Shown here one piece after another: positions 1 through 7,500 of a DNA stretch of 11,492 nucleotides. The notes under the pieces were generated by a model. The model did not search any database. It was not told where the DNA came from and saw nothing but the letters and a program-made list of their open reading frames with translations. The position numbers and the translations under genes are program-made. Origin of the DNA: CAZYHS01 sp964647545 (GTDB lineage: Bacteria; UBA10199; GCA-002796325; 1-14-0-20-49-13); NCBI GenBank assembly GCA_964647545.1, contig CAZYHS010000035.1, positions 1 to 11,492 of the forward strand. The letters run 5' to 3'. The stretch's first letter is position 1; every line of letters starts with the position of its first letter.

Positions 1-151
1 CCTTAGCGGCAAGAGCTTCGTCGCCCATACCGAGCGCGCAAGCTTCCAAGTCGAGCGCTTTTTCACGGGCGAGCGAAAAGTCGCCGCGCTCCATCGCATA
101 ATCATAAGCGAGCTTGTCAGCTCCACACAAACTGTCGAAGTTATTGGCCAT
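1..151 (-). CDS. 5' part of an unidentified protein (partial)
   Basis: A minus-strand reading frame starts with ATG at 151-149 and stays open to the left edge, giving 50 complete codons. The peptide begins MANNFDSLCGADKLAYDYAM and continues with alternating charged and Ala/Leu-rich stretches (GDFSLAREKALDLEACALGMGD). This suggests paired amphipathic helices, somewhat like a TPR or SEL1-type helical repeat. No motif identifies a function. No strong Shine-Dalgarno precedes the ATG; the upstream bases are A-rich (AGCAAAAAAC). It reads in the same direction as the ABC-F gene, 157 bases downstream of that gene's stop codon, so it may have its own promoter or share the transcript. The rest of the gene lies outside the window. 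I am fairly sure it is coding, because codon use is regular and the frame is open to the edge, but its product is unknown. Confidence 0.55.
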   Translation of the reverse strand, partial: MANNFDSLCGADKLAYDYAMERGDFSLAREKALDLEACALGMGDEALAAK

Positions 152-268
152 GTTTTTTGCTATGTATTGATGTAGTTTAGAGAAATATGCTCTAACACTT
201 TGTTATATCAAATCATTTTAGATGACGCATAACTTTCACAAAAACCCAAAAAAGTCAACTATAAAGCT

Positions 269-274
269 ATTATA
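269..274 (-). promoter_or_regulatory. possible -10 box in the 157-base gap upstream of the partial gene
   Basis: The gap 152-308 holds no gene. On the minus strand it contains a perfect TATAAT at 274-269. It follows a small CGCC-GCT-GGCG stem (276-286), and no good -35 box lies at 16-18 bases. It could serve the partial gene that starts at 151, but the leader would be over 110 bases. An 8-base direct repeat (AAGCTATT) flanks it at 264-271 and 297-304. No convincing rho-independent terminator for the ABC-F gene is visible here. This is a weak call resting on one hexamer. Confidence 0.2.
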
Positions 275-308
275 CGTCGCCAGCGGCGTTCAACCTAAGC
301 TATTGATA

Positions 309-2159
309 TTATTTGATATTTGCCAACTCTTCCTCAAACTTTGCTGCAAGTGGCTCATATTTTGCGGTTGCGACTTCAAGAGATTGAAAACAGCGGTCAA
401 TTTCATCTTTTACCGACTTTGCCTGCTTAGCCAGCTCGGCAATTTTCGCAGAGTTTTGATCGTGAGATGCCTGCTCAATTTTCGCAAGAATTCCCGCGTC
501 TTCTTTTTCAAGCTGCATGATCCTATCTTCAAGCGACTTTATCTCGTCCTGCAACGGCTTTAAAACGCGCGAACGCTCTGTGATGACCGCCGCCCTGTTC
601 TGCCTGAGCTGCTTTTTCGGGTTTTCATTTTTTTTGCTGAAATTGACATCTTCGTCATCATCGCGCCAGCCGACCTTTTCGAGGAAATCGTCGTAAGTTC
701 CATTGAATAATTGCACGTCACCGTCTTGAAAAACGATGAGTTTGTTTGCAATTTCGCGAAGCAGCATCTCGCTGTGGGTGACAATGACAACCGCACCGGC
801 ATAATTGTCGATCGCTTCGGCAAGCGCGTCTATCGACTGCATGTCGAGGTGGTTCGTCGGTTCGTCCAAAAGGAGCATGTTGGTTTTTGTTGCGATTATC
901 TTGCCCAGCATCACCCTGCTCTTTTCGCCTCCCGACAAAACCTTCACTCTTTTTTGCGCTGAATCGCCGCTAAAGAGCATGCATCCGCAGATCGTTCTTA
1001 CGGCGGTGTTCCCGAGCTTGAAATTCGCAGAGGCGATCTCCTCTTCGACCGAAAAATCTCCGCGCAAGTGGTCGATATTGGTTTGCCCGAAATATCCGGT
1101 TTCCACACTCGGATGAAATTTTATCTCCCCGTGCTGTGCATGAAGCTCTCCGGCAAGCAGTTTTACAAGCGTCGATTTGCCTTTGCCGTTCTTGCCGATG
1201 ATCGCAATTCTATCTTCGGGCTGAAGCATAAAACTCAAATCGTTTATCAGCGGACTTTGCGGATCGTAGCCGAAGGTCAGGCCTTCGACCTCCATGATGC
1301 GCTTGGCGTGCGTTTCGGAATAATTAAAGTTGAACTCAAGGTCGGGAATATCTTTAAGTTCCTCGAGTTTCGGCAGCTTTTCGATCATCTTCATGCGCGA
1401 TTGTGCCGCCGCGGCGTGACTTGCTTTCGCGCCGAAACGTTCAACGAACTCCTCCATGTGCTTGCGTTTTTTGGCTTCGTTGGCGCGCGTCTTTTCGTGG
1501 ACGCTCTCTTCAAGCTCGACTTGAGCGTAAATTTTTGCGGTGTTCCCCGGCATTTTTCTGATCGTTTCGCGGTGAATCAGCGCCGTGTGCGTCGTTACGC
1601 TGTCCATAAATCCGCGATCGTGTGAAATTAAAATCAGCTCATGTTTCCAGCGGCGCAGAAATCTAACGATCCAGCGGATAGAAACGATATCGAGGTAGTT
1701 CGTCGGTTCGTCGAGAAGAAGAAGGTTCGGGTTAGAAACCAGCACCTTCGCAAGGTTCAACCTGACTTGATAGCCCCCCGAAAATGTCTCCGGCGCGCGA
1801 TGCATCTCCTCCTCTGAAAAACCGAGGCCGGAAAGAATGGTTTCGACCTTGTAAATGTCGTCTTCTTCCCCCTTTGGAAGGCCCAAACACCCCTCTTCCA
1901 AAACCGTGGGTTTGGTGAACTTTAAGTGCTGTGCAACGTGACCGATTCGGTAACCGTTTGGAATTACAATACATCCGCTATCGGGTTCATCCTCTCCGAG
2001 AATCATTTTAAAGAGCGTCGATTTTCCCGAACCGTTGCGCCCGACAAGCCCAATTCGTTCGCGCGGCTGCAACGATAGGCTGGCCTTTTTGAAAAGGTCC
2101 TGCCCGCCGTAAGACTTTGATATGTTTTCGATTCTAATCACGGGGGGCGCTACTAACAT
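309..2159 (-). CDS. ABC-F family ATP-binding protein (Uup/YheS/EttA-like ribosome-associated ATPase)
   Basis: This is a 616-residue protein with two ABC ATPase domains and no membrane segments, the layout of ABC-F proteins. These are soluble ATPases that act on the ribosome E site in translation regulation or antibiotic protection. Domain 1 has Walker A GRNGSGKST (40-48), signature FSGGYQ (126-131), Walker B LLLLDE (146-151) and switch His (LISHD, H180). Domain 2 has GKNGKGKST (322-330), LSGGEKS (408-414), LLLDEPTNHLD (429-439) and H462 in VTHSE. The charged linker between them (about 200-285, rich in Lys/Glu/Arg) matches the inter-ABC tRNA-interaction region. A C-terminal, mostly helical, highly charged tail (about 515-612) looks like the coiled coil found in Uup-type members. 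All catalytic motifs are intact. The ATG at 2159 is the first in frame but has no clear Shine-Dalgarno; a GTG six codons later is an alternative. It is divergent from the 2235 gene. The subfamily cannot be fixed by eye, so no symbol is given. Confidence 0.93.
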   Translation of the reverse strand: MLVAPPVIRIENISKSYGGQDLFKKASLSLQPRERIGLVGRNGSGKSTLFKMILGEDEPDSGCIVIPNGYRIGHVAQHLKFTKPTVLEEGCLGLPKGEEDDIYKVETILSGLGFSEEEMHRAPETFSGGYQVRLNLAKVLVSNPNLLLLDEPTNYLDIVSIRWIVRFLRRWKHELILISHDRGFMDSVTTHTALIHRETIRKMPGNTAKIYAQVELEESVHEKTRANEAKKRKHMEEFVERFGAKASHAAAAQSRMKMIEKLPKLEELKDIPDLEFNFNYSETHAKRIMEVEGLTFGYDPQSPLINDLSFMLQPEDRIAIIGKNGKGKSTLVKLLAGELHAQHGEIKFHPSVETGYFGQTNIDHLRGDFSVEEEIASANFKLGNTAVRTICGCMLFSGDSAQKRVKVLSGGEKSRVMLGKIIATKTNMLLLDEPTNHLDMQSIDALAEAIDNYAGAVVIVTHSEMLLREIANKLIVFQDGDVQLFNGTYDDFLEKVGWRDDDEDVNFSKKNENPKKQLRQNRAAVITERSRVLKPLQDEIKSLEDRIMQLEKEDAGILAKIEQASHDQNSAKIAELAKQAKSVKDEIDRCFQSLEVATAKYEPLAAKFEEELANIK

Positions 2160-2199
2160 AAAGTTTGAAATTTAAAAGAAAAAATCTTGAAATATTAGC

Positions 2200-2217
2200 C
2201 GACGCATGATTGTGTCG
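2200..2217. promoter_or_regulatory. short hairpin in the divergent intergenic region
   Basis: The 75-base gap between the ABC-F gene and the plus-strand unknown gene is AT-rich on the ABC-F side. It ends with an imperfect inverted repeat, CGACGCA-TGAT-TGTGTCG (6 of 7 Watson-Crick pairs, one G-T). This sits a few bases before the ribosome-binding site of the 2235 gene. In that mRNA it would form a small stem-loop next to the Shine-Dalgarno, and in DNA it could be an operator for the divergent pair. No confident -35/-10 pair was found; TTGAAA at 2188-2193 is the best -35 candidate on the plus strand. Confidence 0.3.
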
Positions 2218-2234
2218 CAAAAAAAGGAGAAAAT

Positions 2235-2939
2235 ATGATGGTCCCGCCGTCGAGCAATAACAACGGAAAAATGCTTTTTAGCCCTGACGTTATTCCGCCG
2301 ACAGTCAAGCATGAAACTCCGAAACAGGGCCCCGCCCCTCAAATGCGCGTTGCTGTGACGATCCTTGAAAATGCCATCGTGCATGAACATACGGTTGACA
2401 ACCAATACACGATCTACCACTTCGACCTAAACAGTAATTGGATCGCCGACGCCGGCGACTCATTAAAAGGCTGCGCTCCCGAGGGCTGCATTGAGATCGA
2501 CATCGTGAAGGACAAATCCAAGATGTCAGATGACGGCAAGGCGCTTGTCAGACTTTGCAACAATAAGCTCAATGACTTGTACGCGGAAATAAGAGGTTCC
2601 GTCGCGCCGCTGTTAAAATATTATTACAAGGCGACAAAAGAGCTGGCATGGTACAAAACAGCCAACTCCGCAGGTGAACTTGTAAGCTCGAAAGAGATCG
2701 AATATTACCGCGAAAAAGATCAAAAGATAATCGGGGGAATTGCGCTCGTCGATAACAATAGTGACGGACTTACCGACCAGTTCGTCTATTTCGACGCAGC
2801 AAGCCCATTAAACCAGCTTACGATAGTCATCAGCTCTGGAATGCTCGTAAGAGACGGCGACTTCACGTTGAAAGCCGCAAATTCTTCGGCCACTAGCGAA
2901 TTCTACAAGACATATTTTTCAGGTTTTGATAGCAAGTGA
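2235..2939 (+). CDS. unknown protein with two Asp/Asn-rich Ca-binding-like loops
   Basis: This is a 234-residue protein not assigned to a family. The ATG at 2235 follows an excellent Shine-Dalgarno (AAGGAGA at 2224-2230), and a second ATG directly after it would give slightly better spacing. The N-terminal ~36 residues are Pro/Asn-rich and probably disordered, with no signal peptide. The body mixes beta-like and helical stretches. Two stretches look like calcium-binding loops of the EF-hand/dockerin/TSP3 type: DLNSNWIADAGD (64-75) and DNNSDGLTDQF (173-183). The second fits DxNxDGxxD well. Four Cys occur at 80, 85, 108 and nearby. The gene ends three bases before the GTG of the PAP2 phosphatase gene, so the two are almost certainly cotranscribed and possibly translationally coupled. 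A Ca-responsive or Ca-stabilised structural role is inference only. Confidence 0.85.
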   Translation: MMVPPSSNNNGKMLFSPDVIPPTVKHETPKQGPAPQMRVAVTILENAIVHEHTVDNQYTIYHFDLNSNWIADAGDSLKGCAPEGCIEIDIVKDKSKMSDDGKALVRLCNNKLNDLYAEIRGSVAPLLKYYYKATKELAWYKTANSAGELVSSKEIEYYREKDQKIIGGIALVDNNSDGLTDQFVYFDAASPLNQLTIVISSGMLVRDGDFTLKAANSSATSEFYKTYFSGFDSK

Positions 2940-2942
2940 CGC

Positions 2943-3683
2943 GTGAAAAAAATATTTGCGACGACACTTGCTCTTTTTCTCTTCTTTTCCTCGGCTTCTT
3001 CATTTGCTGCAGATGCAAAACCTGCCTCTGAGAATTTCGGCAAAAAAATAGCAGAGCATGCCGGCGGCGATCTTAGAGAGACGTTCTTTTCGTGGCCGGT
3101 CTTTGTGATAGCCGGAGGTGCCGTCGCCTCCGGAATCGTAGCGCAATTTGATTCCGACATCTCCTCACACTTTCAAAATAAACGCATGGGGGGCGTTGAC
3201 AAGGTCACAAAATTCATCGGCGAACCCTATGTTTTCGATACGGCCGCCTTGGCGTTTTGGGGAGCGTCGGCGATCGCCAAAGATAAAAAACTTTCAGCCA
3301 CCGGCGAAACTATGTTTGAGGCGCTTCTTTTTACGGAAGCATTCACTGGCGGTTTGAAGCTTATGTTTGGCAGAGAGAGGCCAAGCGGAGGTGGTTACAG
3401 TTTTCCATCCGGACACGCCGCAAGAACATTTGCAGTCGCAACAGTTCTTGAGACGCAGTACGGCCCGATTGTAGGAGTTCCTGCATATCTTGCGGCTGGT
3501 TTAATAAGTTTTGCTCGAATTGATGCCCACGAACATTTTGCGTCCGACGTTTTGTTCGGCGCCGCGCTCGGTTCGGCCATCGGCTGGGGGACGGCGATGT
3601 TTCACGAAAAAAAAGACCCCGCTCTTTTTGTCGCACCGATGATCGGCGCTTCGAACGGGGTCATGCTCTCCTGTAACTTTTAA
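2943..3683 (+). CDS. exported PAP2-superfamily phosphatase
   Basis: This is a 246-residue protein carrying the three motifs of the PAP2/acid phosphatase superfamily, which dephosphorylates lipid phosphates, undecaprenyl pyrophosphate or small phosphate esters. The motifs are K139-x6-R146-P147 (KLMFGRERP), PSGH at 155-158, and R192-x5-H198-x3-D202 (ARIDAHEHFASD). H198 would be the nucleophile with D202, and H158 the general acid. The N-terminus (MKKIFATTLALFLFFSSASS, then FAADAK) is a classical signal peptide with likely cleavage after the Ala-Ala near residue 23. Several hydrophobic stretches (about 52-66, 100-112, 177-190, 203-217) fit a membrane-associated fold. The start is a GTG at 2943, three bases after the stop of the upstream gene, with no strong Shine-Dalgarno, which suggests translational coupling. 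The protein ends 10 bases before the stop of the convergent membrane-protein gene. The substrate cannot be told from sequence. Confidence 0.9.
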   Translation: MKKIFATTLALFLFFSSASSFAADAKPASENFGKKIAEHAGGDLRETFFSWPVFVIAGGAVASGIVAQFDSDISSHFQNKRMGGVDKVTKFIGEPYVFDTAALAFWGASAIAKDKKLSATGETMFEALLFTEAFTGGLKLMFGRERPSGGGYSFPSGHAARTFAVATVLETQYGPIVGVPAYLAAGLISFARIDAHEHFASDVLFGAALGSAIGWGTAMFHEKKDPALFVAPMIGASNGVMLSCNF

Positions 3684-3693
3684 TCTCTATTTT

Positions 3694-4380
3694 TCAGGCC
3701 GGCCCAGTTTCACTTCCCCGCCCACCTTTAATTGCCGCTATCGACAAAATCACGCCGAGAGCAATGCCTAAAATTGCGGCAAAAAGGACCTGATATTCCT
3801 GCGGCAGCATGAAAGTGATCGTGTGGGCCGGAATCCAGAAGAGTGGAATTGTCTTCAGGAAAACAAAGTTGAACTGCACATCCCAGTTCAGCTCTTTAAG
3901 AATTTTTGCAAATGGGATCGGTTTTAGAAGAGCCGAAATTTTTCCGCCGTGAGTAATTATGTGCGTGTCTGTAATTTTATGGAGCGTCATCATCCATGGC
4001 GCGAAGATTGAGTTCATTGTGAGGCTTATCGCAAAGGCGTTAACAACTTTCGGAAGAGTTGCACCGTTCAAAAGATAATTCACAAAGACCGGCGCACCGT
4101 TTGCAAAAATTTTGAACGCAAGAAAAATTGTTATGCCAAGAAAACCCCATACGACAGCCCGTGGTGCTAGCCCAAAGCCGGTTTTGTTATAAACGCCCTC
4201 TTTTATTCTTAGTCCGAGCGATTCGCCAAGTGTCGCTAGCAGAGCGAATTTCAGAAAGCTCATGGCGATGCCGTGTTCGCGCGTCGCTGTTTCGTAAAAA
4301 GACAAAGCCTGCGGTGAAATTACAAATGGAAGAAAGATGGCTAGAACGATTGCTGCGAAAACCAAGTCATTTTTTTTCAT
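3694..4380 (-). CDS. multi-pass inner-membrane protein, Mpv17/PMP22-like
   Basis: The protein has 228 residues if it starts at ATG 4380. It shows about five to six hydrophobic segments (roughly 7-22, 41-57, 73-95, 112-131, 170-190, 196-216) joined by short loops. The C-terminal part contains NWDVQFNF...IPLFWIPAHTITF.LP...VLFAA. This recalls the Mpv17/PMP22 signature (W..W/Q..NF..P...R.l). The middle GFGLAPRAVVWGFLGI also resembles that family's P-R-GF-G motif. I recall the family from memory, so the assignment is tentative, and the function of bacterial members is not established. I chose ATG 4380 because it begins MKKNDLVF followed directly by the first membrane helix. In-frame ATG 4434 (preceded by GAGG three bases away) and GTG 4455 would add a basic, hydrophobic 18-25 residue extension. 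A weak promoter-like pair lies just upstream. The gene is convergent with the PAP2 gene, 10 bases apart. Confidence 0.75.
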   Translation of the reverse strand: MKKNDLVFAAIVLAIFLPFVISPQALSFYETATREHGIAMSFLKFALLATLGESLGLRIKEGVYNKTGFGLAPRAVVWGFLGITIFLAFKIFANGAPVFVNYLLNGATLPKVVNAFAISLTMNSIFAPWMMTLHKITDTHIITHGGKISALLKPIPFAKILKELNWDVQFNFVFLKTIPLFWIPAHTITFMLPQEYQVLFAAILGIALGVILSIAAIKGGRGSETGPA

Positions 4381-4387
4381 GAGCCGA

Positions 4388-4416
4388 CGTTTAACGACAA
4401 AGAAAAAATAAATCAA
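4388..4416 (-). promoter_or_regulatory. weak sigma70-like promoter for the membrane-protein gene
   Basis: On the minus strand, TTGATT (4416-4411) and TAAACG (4393-4388) are separated by exactly 17 bases of T-rich DNA. Transcription would start close to the ATG at 4380, giving a nearly leaderless mRNA. This would explain the lack of a Shine-Dalgarno. The -10 match is poor, so this is tentative. If it is correct, it supports 4380 over the longer starts at 4434 and 4455. Confidence 0.25.
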
Positions 4417-4435
4417 CTCCCTTTCCCGATTCATG

Positions 4436-4450
4436 CGCCTCAAAGAGGCG
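4436..4450. repeat. perfect small hairpin (CGCCTC-AAA-GAGGCG)
   Basis: A six-base perfect stem with a three-base loop lies between the terminator of the giant gene and the membrane-protein gene. On the minus strand it directly precedes ATG 4434. It has no T-run on either side in the transcribed direction, so it is not an independent terminator. It may act as a leader stem of the membrane-protein mRNA, or it may simply form a compound 3' end with the adjacent terminator. Confidence 0.4.
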
Positions 4451-4455
4451 AGCAC

Positions 4456-4505
4456 AAAAAAATAGGGCCCTTGGCGAACCTATTTGGTTACATTCCAAGA
4501 GCCCC
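4456..4505 (-). terminator. rho-independent terminator of the giant surface-protein transcript
   Basis: Reading the minus strand, a 10-base stem GGGCTCTTGG / CCAAGGGCCC (arms at 4504-4495 and 4474-4465, one G-U pair) encloses a 20-base loop. The loop itself contains an AACC/GGTT inner stem. The 3' arm is followed at once by TA and then seven T. This is a textbook intrinsic terminator. It lies 78 bases beyond the stop codon of the 4583-9001 gene, reads in that gene's direction, and separates that transcript from the downstream membrane-protein gene. Confidence 0.85.
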
Positions 4506-4558
4506 TGGGGGAGTCTATGTTTCACTTCCCTACTGCCGTTTACTTTTCAATCGCTACG

Positions 4559-4574
4559 AATTAACCCCTTAATT
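4559..4574. repeat. perfect AATTAA-CCCC-TTAATT inverted repeat in the 3' UTR
   Basis: A six-base perfect inverted repeat with a four-base loop lies nine bases past the stop codon of the giant gene. It is AT-only in the stem and lacks a T-run, so it would be a weak RNA structure. It may be a minor 3' UTR stem or a protein-binding site. The rest of 4506-4582 shows nothing else. Confidence 0.35.
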
Positions 4575-4582
4575 CGCGAGCC

Positions 4583-7500
4583 TTACTTTGCTTTCGAAGC
4601 CGAACGCTTTCTCGTCGCCGCAAGTTTGGTGCCGAGGAGGAGCGCTGCGAACATGAGCGTCATGCCCCAAGTTTCGCCGTTTGCTCCGCCGACGTTTCCG
4701 CAACCGCCCTTACCGAACGAGTAGGCTCTCGTCGCATCGAACTGGCCGGTCTTGAGCGCTTCTTCGAAGTCGTTACCCTGAGCGTCACCGTCCGAGTTCG
4801 CGTTGCGCGGGTTAGTTTCCATAGCTCTGCCGTTTGTATCGAGATCGATCTTGCCGTTGCAGTTCACATCTTCAAAGTTGATCATGTCTGCGAATCCGTC
4901 AACAAGGCCGTCATCGTCGGTGTCGCTATCGAGAGCGTTTGTAACGTTCGTCGAGGGAACATATTCGTACTGACCGACCTGCGGGCGGAACTTAATGTTA
5001 CCTTCCGTATCCTTTTCCGCAACCAGCCATCCTGTTTCGATACCGTCGATTATGCCGTCTTCGTCGCTGTCGATGTTGGCAGGGTTCGTTCCATATTTAA
5101 CTTCTGCGAAATCGGGCATGCCGTCACCGTCTGAATCTGCGCCGCATCCAAGCGACACCTGAATCTTGCATGCCGACTGAACACCGATTGCGTTTCCGCC
5201 TACCATGTCGGCGCGGTAGTAAACGTCCACTCCGGCTACCGTTCCGATCGTATATGAACCTTCCATTGTCTCATCGACCGCGCACTGGTTCGGGTCTGTT
5301 TCACGGTACTGCGGGAGGAACGTGTTGCTCGTCCACTTGTTGTTCTTAATGTGCCAGTGGAGTTCTTCACCGTCGGTCAGGTTGTCCTGATCGCTGTCAG
5401 CGTTGAAAGGATCGGTTCCGAACTTGGCTTCGAAGATATCTTCGAGACCGTCGCTATCGCTGTCGAGACCGCCCATCTTCTTGGAGTCTGGCTGGCAGCC
5501 GAGGTCGGGGCTGAGCACACACTGGAACTTCTCGCGCGGGTCATTGTCCCAGAGTCCGTCGCCGTCTGTATCGCGATTACACGGGTTGGTGTTGCGGTAG
5601 CTCGAGAGGAGTGTCAGGCCGTCTTTCGAGTTCGTCATTGACGGAACGCCGTTCTCAAACACCGGCCACACGCCTGTGCCGTCCTTATCTTCCATGCCGT
5701 CGGCAATACCGTCGTTATCGCTATCCCAGTTATTCGGGTTTGTGCCGATCATAACTTCGGTACCGTCGCCGAGTCCGTCACCGTCGGTGTCGGCGTTGAG
5801 AGGATTGGTCGTGCCGTAGAGCTCTGTGAAGTTTGCTTTTGTAGCGCTCTTCATGCAGCCTTTGCCTTCGCCAAACAGGCTGCTTTCTTTGGTTCTGGCG
5901 TTGGGAACGTAACTTGCGTTTCCGCCCATTTCTTCGCCGTCGGTCAAGCCGTCTTTGTCAGTGTCGATGTCGTTTCTGTTGGTACGGGTCGCGCCGTTAT
6001 ATTTATATTCCTGACCGTCAAGAAGACCGTCGCCGTCCGTATCTTCGTTGATAGGATCGCTTTCCGTTTCATCAATGCCGGCTTCTCCGCTAACTCTGTC
6101 GATACGGCCGTCTAGGTTTTTATCTTCGAGGCAGTCAACAAGACCGTCTCTGTCGCGGTCGATAAAGCAGGTCACGATCTTGAGCGGGTGATTTTCGAAC
6201 ACCTTCGAAGGATCGCAGCTGTAATCTGACAGCGGCTTGTTCTTCGAATAGGAGTCGTTGGCTCCCTTTGTGAACGGGCAGACGTCATGCATGTCTTTCA
6301 CGCCGTCGCTGTCTGTGTCGTCTGTGTACGGGCTGAACCATGTCTTTTCAGACCAGACACCGCTGACCGATGCGTCGGACGGGCAGTCTGAAACCCATCT
6401 TTCAACACAGTCGGGGATCTTGTCGTCGTCGATGTCGCTGATGCAGATATCGGATATCATCTGATAGTTCCATGTACCATCTTCATTCTTAGCGTTTTCA
6501 AGTGAATCGGGGAGACCGTTGCCGTTTGCGTCTGCTGCAAAGTTACCCATCGAGGCGAGGATTTCGCCGCTCTGGCACTGGTTCATGTTTGTTGTCTTGC
6601 TTGCTGCATCTCTCCAGTTGCTGAAATCAGAACCGACGTCGTACTGGCCGTTGAAGGCCTGTGCGCTCAAGACGTATGGGTTGCGGCACTGAAGTCTCAT
6701 CAGCGTTTCACCGGCAACAAGGTTTGAACTTGAAGGATCGCTGACAAAACGTGACGCCCCTTCGCCTTCTGCTGTCTGGCTGACTGCGAAGAGTCCATAG
6801 ACCACGCCGACCTGATCGGCCGATGCGCCTGTTGTGAACTGTCCGGCAAATTTCAGTTCGCATGAAACCGGTTTACCGTTGATCTGGAAAGGGACCTGAG
6901 GAGCCTGAACGTCGTCGTAGAGGTAGCCCTTGCTCATGGTTCTGAAAATTCTCGGTCTGTCTTCTTTATAATCTGACACGCCGTCGCCATCCGAATCGCC
7001 GTCCATAACGTCGGGGAGATTGTCTTTTCCGTTTGGGCTGTTAAAATCGCTGTTCGGGAGCAAATAGTTCCCCTCACCGATCGCATTCATTTCTCTACCG
7101 TCGGGGATACCGTCGTTGTCCGAATCTTTGCTGACCCAGCATGTCACTGTCTGTGAACAATCGCAGGCATATCCGTCGCCTGACAGGTCTTCGCTATTGT
7201 AGCTTGCTGGGCCCGCAGCGGGAATTTTGCTCTTGAGCATTCTCATTTCGACCGCATCCGGCACACCGTCGTTGTCGGTGTCGAAGTTTTCGTCGTCGAG
7301 GCTCGAAACAAAACCTGTCCCCTCTGACTCGGCCAAACATCTTGAAACCGAACCGCCGAAGTTCATCTGTCCAAGAACTGCGCCGCCCGAGCCGGTCGAA
7401 CCTGTGCCGGTCCCTGTGCCGTCATCGATATCCGAGTCATAACCGGTTTTCCCGCCAAGCGCTGCGCACTGGATGGGGAGTTTTTCACTCGAGGTTGAGG

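Noticed and set aside
1068..1625. A 185-codon plus-strand frame opposite the ABC-F gene.
   Set aside because: It is antisense to a gene with all ABC-F motifs intact and has no recognisable motif. It is a coding shadow.
3615..3662. Inverted repeat GACCCCG...CGGGGTC at the end of the PAP2 gene.
   Set aside because: The arms are seven bases with a 34-base loop inside coding sequence and no T-run, so it is not credible as a terminator without more evidence.
4763..7288. Repeated GTCGCCGTC-like words, which at first glance suggest a CRISPR or tandem DNA repeat.
   Set aside because: Spacing is irregular and the words are in frame with DxDxDGxxDG loops, so they are protein repeats, not a CRISPR array or satellite.
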